Below, piece by piece: positions 56,301 to 64,000 of a stretch of DNA of 64,000 bases. How positions within the stretch are numbered: position 1 is the first letter of the stretch; every line of letters starts with the position of its first letter. The notes below the pieces were generated by a model that saw only the letters and a list, made by a program, of their open reading frames with translations, had not been told where the DNA came from and ran no database searches. The translations under genes were made by a program, and so were the position numbers. This stretch comes from Lepidurus packardi (lineage: Eukaryota; Arthropoda; Branchiopoda; Notostraca; Triopsidae), in NCBI GenBank assembly GCA_023053545.1, contig JAKZAN010000026.1:61001-125000 (forward strand). The letters are read 5' to 3'.

Positions 56301-59212
56301 TTGAAAGTCGCTCAAAAGACAGGCTCTGTTATTAAAAACCGGCACAATGTTATCGGACAAGCTTGCACGAACTTTGCAGTTGACAATCGTTGGTAAATTT
56401 GCGCAGTCACTTCCGCGAAAACTTACTGTTCTATTTGTGTCCACCTGAAAGCTTTGCTTTGGCTTGTAAGAAAAGGGGAGAACACCTGTTCGTTTACCAA
56501 AGAGGGCTTCTTTTGCTACCGACTTTTTTATGGTTCGGTTTTTATAAAATTCATCATCATGATTTTATGTGGTCCTCCAAGCTTTCCTTTGATTCTTTTA
56601 AAGTCCAAACCAGTTTTCTACGGTCGCATACCGCAATTTGTCGGCTACCTTTATTTAGCTTATACATTCCCGAAAGTCTGGTTCATGCTTTGATTGATCA
56701 TCGATGGTTTGGTTGACTTCTAACAGGTCATGGTTTGTTCTGCTCGCGGTTGCCTAAATCGCACACTCGTTTGATCGCCATTTTATAGCGCTGTATAGGG
56801 CCTGCCATGGATGTGTTGACCATTAAGAAGCATGTGTCAGGCTTTATCTTTGGGTTAGTCTCGGTATTTCGTTGGTTTCTAAGACAGCCAACATAGCACC
56901 TGCTTACTTGGCCGTTCTCACGGTCGAGAAAGGTGGTTCGCTCAGTACAATAAGCAGCATTGGATCGTTTGCTTTCCCAGTAATTTTCTTTATCGTCCTA
57001 TAGTCTTGTTTCTGGAAGCTTAGTTTAGTCAAGGCTCTTTGATAGCATTCAGTTTTTCTGTGTGTGGTGCATCTTTTTTTGTTTAAATAAAACCCCGCTA
57101 CTAAACGTGATTGCAGCGCGTGGCCTGACAAGGTTACGTGAGAAGCCGTCACTCCAAAGCCTTTTCTTTAAAAACTCTTTTCTATATCTTTTGCGATTTA
57201 AAAAAAAAAAAATATTAAACCGTGGGTTTTTACAAACTTGGTTTATAAGGAAAGACAATTGGTTTGTTTATTACTGCTTTTTTTATTTGTGGGCTTGCTA
57301 TTATGTTAAAATTTCTCCCATTAATTATGTTTGCATCATTATCTATATTAAACGCCAGATTGCGGGTTGCCTAACAGGATTGTGTTAATATTACGTGATG
57401 ATTAACCTACATTAGACTTATCTTCATCAAGAGGGGGTGAGAACGGGTAACCGTGGGAAAGAACTCAAAAGCAGATGGTCAGCACAGCAAGTCAACCCAC
57501 ATATTCCTGACCTGTAACCTGGCAATTATATGCACTGGCCCAAGAAATCGCATTAGCCTGTGCTCTCAAGACTCGTAAAAAAATAATAAAAATACCACAC
57601 ATACCTTCTATTGAATCATCCAGATTTTTTCTAGAACTTTTCTTATCATTGTTTAATCCAATTTAATCAAACATGGTAAGTAATGGAAGTAACTTTAAGT
57701 AGAGGAAGAAGTCTTATCTCATGGCGAATTAAACAATAATCCGATTAATCTGGCACAATGTAATTTTTCTCCATTGAAAGGAAAAGAAATACCTCGGGTT
57801 CTTCGAAGAACACAGCAAAAGAGTCTCCTGTTCGACTATTTCATATCAACACAGGCTTTCTGTACGTGGCTTGACGAGACTACGAATATGGCATTTTTGT
57901 ATGGTTTGTTTCGCTGTGCACATGAACTGCCAAGTCAATGATTGGAATTTCCAATGAAGTAAATTTTTCTTCCGTCACAAACTGTTCTTATTGCATGGCA
58001 TTTTTACTTTCAAGTTTAGGAAAAGGAAGTGTTCTAACCTTTCAGTAAATGCATCTGTTTTGCATCAAGAAGTCGCACAAAGACAGTTCACTTCTTTTCA
58101 ATGGCAATGATTGTGTGTATTACCACCCGGGTGTCTTGGGCGTCTGGTGTTATGGCTAACAGTACACTCTCGGTTTTTACCCCGTAGACGCAGGCATTAT
58201 TTTACATTTGACACCCTCCCCGTCAAGTAAAAGTACACTTTTGTAGGGATTGAGTTAAAAAGGAGGAACTTTTCTGAGGAATGCATAATAGAAGGAAAAT
58301 AGGCTTCGCTTTTTTTCTGGTGTAACTTGTTGCCCTGATGAAGGTGGATGGGTGCGCGTAAAAGCTTCTATTAAGAATGCCATGTTAGATAGCAAAATGG
58401 GTTGATGCTATCAGCAGCTGCTTTCCCACGATACCTTTCCAATTATGTTCTTACAATTCCAAGATGTGTACCACTCTTGTTAACGAGTCTGGCGCCTGTT
58501 TACTCAGGTTTGGCCAGTTAGTAATAATACAGGCAATGCACGCTGCAGGACAGCCTAATTACTTACTTAAAATTAGTGCCCTCGTCAGCCTCGCAAAGAA
58601 GAACATTTGTCTTACGTTAGCTATTCGGTAGTTTCGGAAGATGAGGACATCGTTACGCTCTTTTCTAGAGATCGAAAACGAGACGTTGGTTTGGAATTTC
58701 ACTCAAGTTTTGGCGCCAAACTAAAGTTGAAAAGTCCGGTCAAAGAGAGGACAGATCAAGTTCGTCTCTGTTGTTAGCGGCTGTTAGGAAGGCGTAAAAT
58801 AAGCCTAACTTGGTGTTAGCATCCTAAGGACAGAATGTCAAAGTGCTCCATATGTTGCTGGTTATAATTCCCAGGGTTTAAAACTGAAACTGGCCTCTTT
58901 CTTTATGTTTCTGTCCAAACTCAATTTTAACTGAGGCGCAGGCAGGGGGCACATTAGTGAGATTTTAGTACTCTCCCACGCTCTGCCCCCATCTTCTGAG
59001 AGCCCAGTATCGACAGCTGTTGTGTTCGGGAATGTGATCATTCGTGGAATGTGCAATATTAGATGGGCGAGGGGAATGGTTTACACACTACTGACATGCG
59101 TACAACCAGCTATAAAAAGGACCTAAATTTCAACTTTAGTTAAAGCAAACAAATATAAGCCTTTCCCCCCTCTGAAAGAGAATTCAATACCAAAGCAAGC
59201 CTGCAAGGATTT
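53307..59212. other. Unassigned region, no convincing gene
   Basis: About 5.9 kb with T-rich tracts. YGTGGGAA octamers are at about 57453 (plus strand) and 58422 (minus strand). ORFs such as 54450-54662, 55643-55912, 56390-56716 and 57062-57388 lack domains, splice context or motifs. It may be distal regulatory DNA or introns of genes outside the window. Confidence 0.4.
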
Positions 59213-59275
59213 GCTTAAGAAGGCGCAGTATATGGAAGTGTTATTAACACTTCCATATACTGCGCCTTCTTAAGC
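59213..59275. repeat. 63-bp palindrome, 31-bp perfect arms
   Basis: GCTTAAGAAGGCGCAGTATA and on to GTGTTA, a single T centre, then the exact complement. Confidence 0.97.
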
Positions 59276-59292
59276 TTAACACTGTGTTAAGC
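59274..59292. repeat. 19-bp palindrome overlapping the previous one
   Basis: GCTTAACACTGTGTTAAGC; 9-bp arms and a T centre, sharing GC with the end of the 63-bp palindrome. Confidence 0.93.
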
Positions 59293-59593
59293 TATCTAAT
59301 GTTATACCGTGTGTACAAACTTTCTAAACCTTTCTACCGTGTAAAGAAGTATTCTAGAGTCAAAATCGAACATTGATTGGGGTAGAAAAATTAGCCTTTA
59401 CATTTAAGTAGATATTTCGTTCGTTATGTCACTTCGTGGAAGTACCTGTCCGTAACTTTTTCCTTTGGTTTTGTCTGTTTTCTTTTTTTAACGCAATTTT
59501 AATTCTGAGTGTTTTTCGCGGTAACCTTAGGCACTATTTACATCCCGGAATTTTCTTTTCTGTACTAATGCTACGGTAGAGTGTCACTGCCAA

Positions 59594-59666
59594 GCCTTGG
59601 TAGCGCAGTAGGCAGCGCGTGAGTCTCATAATCTCAAGGCCGTGAGTTCGAGTCTCACCCAGGGCA
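59594..59666 (+). tRNA. tRNA-Met (elongator), anticodon CAT, copy 1
   Basis: A 73-nt cloverleaf: acceptor GCCTTGG/CCAGGGC, D arm GCGCAGTAGGCAGCGC, anticodon arm TGAGTCTCATAATCTCA (loop CTCATAA) and T arm GTGAGTTCGAGTCTCAC. The T-A pair in the acceptor and the TTCGAGT T loop fit an elongator Met tRNA. No intron. A T-run for Pol III termination follows at about 59669. It is nuclear, not mitochondrial. Confidence 0.97.
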
Positions 59667-59739
59667 AGTTTTTTTTTGCCATGAAAACTTGCGAAACCTT
59701 TTATTTCTTGGGATAGATCGCTTGGCAGTAATAGTACAA

Positions 59740-59812
59740 GCCTTGGTAGCGCAGTAGGCAGCGCGTGAGTCTCATAATCTCAAGGCCGTGAGTTCGAGTC
59801 TCACCCAGGGCA
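59740..59812 (+). tRNA. tRNA-Met (elongator), anticodon CAT, copy 2
   Basis: Identical over 73 nt to copy 1, 146 bp downstream in the same orientation. Flanking sequences differ apart from the preceding CAA. Pol III T-run at 59817-59822. Confidence 0.97.
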
Positions 59813-59822
59813 GACATTTTTT

Positions 59823-62703
59823 CGTTGACCCATTCCGGCAGTCTAGCATTCCAGTCATACGAGGGATTATTCGATTATACCCACTTGGCAGTTATTCAAT
59901 TATTGCATACCAATTTCCTTTAAAAATGCAATGAGGTGCAGGTTACAAAAATAAAATCTGGCGTATTTCTGAGTCAAGCTGATTCTGAATTATTGAGACA
60001 ACTTTATTTTTATCTCCCTTTCTTATCGCTGGGCATATTTTCGACGTAAGTGCCCGCATCATCGAGTTCTAGATGGATAGTTGAATGCCGGGAATGTGAT
60101 ATGTGTCCAACCTTTGAGTTTTTTTTGTGAATCTTAAAAAACCTTTTGTTAAATTGCTGTACACCGAAGTTTACCATAACAAGAATGAAAAGAATGGGAC
60201 GATCACAAAGGCCATTTTTTCAGAGCTTGTTACTGCAAATAGGATCTTGATTTTGATGCTCGCTTGTCTAGCTTTCGCTGAACTGGCGCGAAGATTTCCA
60301 GCTGGCTGTTAAAAACGGTTAAACCGTGATATATCTGCAGAAACACGATCTGACTTGGCTGGAGAGAAGGTTTGTAGGGGCTGCTAGGCTGAAGAGACCA
60401 AGGTTAAAGGTTGAATTGGAGCTCTGCATAGATTTAGACTGAAATGGCTACCACTAAGCACTAACTTCGTCTCGGTCGACCTTTTAGAACCCAGTTTATA
60501 GTTATACGACCAGGACGACGAGGTCTGACCCTCGCACGTGTTCTCAATTGAGTTGAAGCTGTCTTAGCAAGACAAATGATGGTCCCGCCTCTTTGTGCAA
60601 GACTTTCCCCCCATACTTTTCTCTTTTTCTTTTCGTCGAGAAGAAAGTGTCCTGAGATTGGATTTCACGGCTTGTGGCATGGGAATTAGTTCCAGTCTTC
60701 AGCTTTTATTCACGTCATTTAGCTAGCTGCGCGAACAAGATACGAGTGATAGGAGTCTTGAATTTAACTATCGGATGAAGGGACAGCTTGTCGTAAAATT
60801 AGTGCTGATTAATGAATAGCATTATTTGAAGTTAAGAAAAAATTATCTTGTATAATTTCTACAAGGGAAAGAATGCGTGGCAAAATGTCTGTTATCGCCC
60901 ACGCTTTGAACCCGAGGTTTTGCAAATAGGCACAAGGCGAGTATAGGAAAATGGAACTTGGATCTGTGTGGTATGTGTGCACATTTTCTGTCTATTTTCA
61001 AGGAGTGGGCTTATCGGTATAGGCCCTTCTTTGTACTCAAGTGGCCTCCTTCGATTTCAGCGTTATTGCTCATCACGTTAGGGTGTCGTCTTTAGAAGCG
61101 TCCATCTTTTTAGAGAACCTGTCAACCCTTCAAACTACAACCTAAGTTCTCCCTTTCGGAAACCGTGCTTATTCACTTGAATTTTGATAATAGGGCTCGT
61201 TGCAGGACCCACGTTGCTCGCCAATTGCTAAGGTGTAAAAGGGTGAGATATATTGGGGACCACCATTACCCCCTGATGGGCAAGCAGTTTCGTTTGTCCG
61301 AAACTATCTTCCGTGACCGACCAAATGGCTCTACAAGACTACATTTCCCTGGCTTTACTCTCAAATTTTCCCCCTTTTATCTGCGGCGCATACTGTGTTG
61401 CTCGCCTTGCCCGCCACTGTTATTGTGTGTTGCCATATTGAAAAGATAGGCGAGCAAATGAAGCGAAATGTGGGAGTTAAAGAACCGTAATCTGCCGTGG
61501 TATGCCGCATTCAAAGTAAAACCCAATGCTTCTTTTGATACTGGGCGGGGAAAACGAAGAAAAACTTGGGGTTCTTGCTTTATGATCCTGATAAATGTGT
61601 ATATATAAAAATACACTATAGCCTTCGCATGAAGCTGTCTGATGGTAGGTTTCGATATAGGCGGATAAGGCGAGGGTTTGTTAGTGAGAATGAAAAGGAT
61701 TTATTTGTTGGAATAGGATTTTGTGTATGTACCGCTGCACTTTATCTGCAGAGCCTCAAGAAAGGAATGATGGTTTTCTTTAGGATTTTTGGTCACTCTG
61801 TAGTCTGGAGCAAATGAGCTGTGTGCGGGATCCATTTACCAACTCTATTGCCGTGCTAAACTTAGTGGAATTAACAAGTAAATGGTCTCCTTCGTAAGGG
61901 CGCAGATTTATAGCTCTCATGGAAACAAGGAAAACCTGAAGTATACAGCAATCTGAAAAGCAATGTCTGGTTGCGTACGTTATTCGGAGGCAATACCAAT
62001 ATATATATATATATGTGATAGGTACTTTACGTATGGTAAGGTTGTTTTGTAAAGTCGATGATAAGGAAACACTTTACGATGGTCATAGCTTAATCGTGTG
62101 GAGCATGTTCAGACTTGCCTAATCTTGAACGGTCTGTGCCAGGTGGTCGAAGATGGTGATGGACTTTATAGCCTAAAGATCTCTGTAGAATTCTCGTTTT
62201 ATAACATCCGCGTCAAAATGTTCGCAAGCTGGAGTGTTGCTTACTATAAGTTAATGATCAAAGACCAATGACGGTAGGTTCATTCCCATTTAAGTACATA
62301 AGAAGTACACCAACCCGAGCAGTCTATCGATAGAAAGACTGGCAGTTATTCTTCGTTACGTTCGTGTGGTCTGCTCTTTAATGTGTTGAGATGTTTTCTT
62401 CGCGGTGCTCATAATGTAGGCCATAACTTTCCTATTAACTGCAGGTTTGAAAATCGACAACGAGATGGTTCGTGGTTTTCTATTAAAAAGAGTGACCATC
62501 AAGGGGCTTTTTCTAAAGAGTCAAGACTCTAAAAGCTTTCCCTGAAGACCTGTCGAAGGTGGCTCGATGCAAAATCCAATAAATAGGTAAAAGGTATATG
62601 CTACCCCATATTGAGCTTCATAAAATGGCGGCTTTTGTATTATGGGAAGTGTTATAAAGGACTTGTAAGTCGCTAGGGTGAGATATGTGCGAAGGAAACC
62701 CAC
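59823..62703. other. Unassigned region, no convincing gene
   Basis: About 2.9 kb. Only short ORFs (60127-60312, 61165-61449, 61566-61817) without recognisable features. (AT)n at 61999-62014. Confidence 0.4.
61999..62014. repeat. (AT)n microsatellite
   Basis: Eight AT units. Confidence 0.85.
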
Positions 62704-63252
62704 TTGCAAACCCCAAGCAATGACGCATTAAGGTGTCAACAAAACCACTGGAAGAATAGCCTCTTGAACAAAAGCTTGAGGAGGTTTTTGTCAAGTTTTC
62801 GACCTTTGGACCATTTTAAAACGTGCATGGGCAAGTTGAGACTTCTCCCGTTGAAAGGCGAAGACTCTACGGTATGCTTGAGAAACGAAACGGGGTCGGT
62901 GAGAGACATACATATTTATTTCGATCAGGGATGCTTCTATTATTTTAACTCCAGACAGAGACCACATAAGTTAGTGTGGTTAATTGTAGGACTTGGTCTC
63001 GTCACTATTGCTTTGATACTAACCCTGCCCTTTTTTTTAAACCTACCTTTTAGCTGTGGGAGGAAGCCTGTACTTTCCTCACAATCTCTAAAAAGGCATT
63101 TGTTGGGTGAATTCGAGAACCATTTCTCTGGCTTCTTTTCAAATCATGTTTTTCCGTTCCTTTTTATTCCTATAGAGGAGTTTTCTTTGCCCGCCCACTC
63201 TCACCCCTCTCTTGAAGAAGCGGGGGCCAAGAGCGTCTCTTTAGAGAAATAG
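62704..63252 (+). CDS. Unassigned 182-codon ORF with a possible membrane segment
   Basis: The longest open frame in the right part of the window, but it begins with TTG and the first in-frame ATG is near 62827. A hydrophobic stretch LVWLIVGLGLVTIALILTLP could span a membrane. No domain is recognised, and no TATA or splice signals were identified. It may be an exon of a gene outside the window or chance. Confidence 0.2.
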   Translation: MQTPSNDALRCQQNHWKNSLLNKSLRRFLSSFRPLDHFKTCMGKLRLLPLKGEDSTVCLRNETGSVRDIHIYFDQGCFYYFNSRQRPHKLVWLIVGLGLVTIALILTLPFFLNLPFSCGRKPVLSSQSLKRHLLGEFENHFSGFFSNHVFPFLFIPIEEFSLPAHSHPSLEEAGAKSVSLEK

Positions 63253-64000
63253 AACTTTACCTTCTTTTTGACTGCCCTTTTACATACATATCTTATCTAT
63301 ACGAGCCAACCCCTCTAAAAGGGGAAAATAGAGGGTCATAAAATCCCATCTATGACGTCCACCATCTGGCGTCCATTCCTTGTCCGCGATAACCGTGGTG
63401 GGTTTCTCACGAGGTAGAGTTCTAACCTTTGTGAGTCAAGAAAATCTTGACCAAAAACCCGACTCTCCGAAAGGCATGCTTGGACTCGTATGCAATTTGA
63501 CGATGGGCGCCTAATTTGCCCTTTTTTCCTTTGCAGTCTTCGCGCCAGGTCTTGCCAAGCATACTACGTAGCTACACTACAAGTCCTCCTATTCTTTCTG
63601 TGCCATCTACTTGATGCGTTAAACGTGTCTCAAGACTTATTTGGAGCCAAACGCGACCACTTGTTTATCTTTTGGTGAGGGCGTCGTAAGCGTATTGGGG
63701 TTAATATAGGGCGAGGGTTAACACGCGATAGAGCTGAGGGACATACGCAAAACTCGCTCCCTTTTCAGTGGACATTCTATAGGCCAAACAAGGGGGTCTT
63801 TTCGATTATGAAGTGAGGGAGGCTCTCGGAGGAGCGTGGGAACAGGCTGAAAAACCTTTCACAGCCACGGACACGAGAAGGAAGGAGCCGTGGGCTAAGC
63901 TTGTGTCTGGCACCTGCCGCGTACGTCACACACGTGGCCCGCCATTTACAAGTTCCAACGCCGCGCTCCCATTGGCTGGCAGGCACGCTGCGGAAGCTCG
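63253..64000. other. Right edge, no gene seen
   Basis: Short ORFs only. A Su(H)-type CGTGGGAAC is present at about 63834. Nothing else is supported. Confidence 0.35.

Overview
The window is nuclear DNA of an arthropod, most likely a branchiopod crustacean such as Daphnia. The evidence is a large nuclear copy of a mitochondrial genome (NUMT) that uses the invertebrate mitochondrial code (TGA=Trp, ATA=Met, AGA=Ser) and keeps the ancestral pancrustacean gene order, including trnL2 between cox1 and cox2. Two Enhancer-of-split/HES bHLH-Orange repressor genes have very small introns, and degenerate CCTAA (TTAGG-type) repeats occur inside a transposon. The genus is an inference.

Layout. (1) 1-24 kb is repeat-dominated. 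A module is present twice, offset by about 12.2 kb. It consists of a 92-bp satellite array (1-7987 and 16542-20216), a minus-strand two-frame gene (a 284-aa coiled-coil protein of unknown function followed 2 nt later by a 57-codon ORF), a cluster of long palindromes, and a 202-bp tandem repeat with six or five units. Copy A of the 284-aa gene has a frameshift; copy B is intact. Between the copies lie a 3.1-kb TA-flanked, terminal-inverted-repeat element carrying an OTU-family cysteine protease gene, a second TA-flanked remnant of a Tc1/mariner transposon nested inside it, and a small NUMT (nad5 end, trnF, part of trnS1). (2) 23.9-24.4 kb holds the last two exons of an unrecognised gene, cut at the edge of module copy B.

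(3) About 24.9-40.0 kb is a near-complete NUMT: nad1 (part), trnL1, rrnL, a gap, then nad2 (end), trnW, trnC, trnY, cox1, trnL2, cox2, trnK, trnD, atp8, atp6, cox3, trnG, nad3, trnA, trnR, trnN, trnS1, trnE, trnF, nad5, trnH, nad4, nad4L, trnT, trnP, nad6, cob (part). It is broken by deletions, frameshifts, a microsatellite, a palindromic insertion in cox2 and two non-LTR retrotransposons. The one in nad4 has an 18-bp target-site duplication; the other is itself hit by an 8-bp-TSD element. (4) 40-43 kb has a palindrome, a doubtful promoter-ORF unit, a 340-bp MITE and a U2 snRNA 5' fragment with 14-bp target-site duplications.

(5) 43.5-53.3 kb carries two HES-type genes on the minus strand (467 and 268 aa), each with a 25-codon first exon, bHLH, Orange and C-terminal WRPW. 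Their 3' regions carry K-box and GY-box motifs, and the second has a TATA box and a Su(H)-type site, which suggests Notch input and miRNA repression. (6) 53-64 kb is mostly unassigned. It contains two identical elongator tRNA-Met genes (59.6-59.8 kb) and a 63-bp palindrome.

The most unusual general signal is the number of near-perfect palindromes with 15-43 bp arms in nuclear, satellite-linked and NUMT DNA. Two cases give evolutionary direction: in cox2 the left arm is new and inverted relative to native mitochondrial sequence, and one hairpin differs between the two module copies. This points to an active process that makes and edits inverted duplications.
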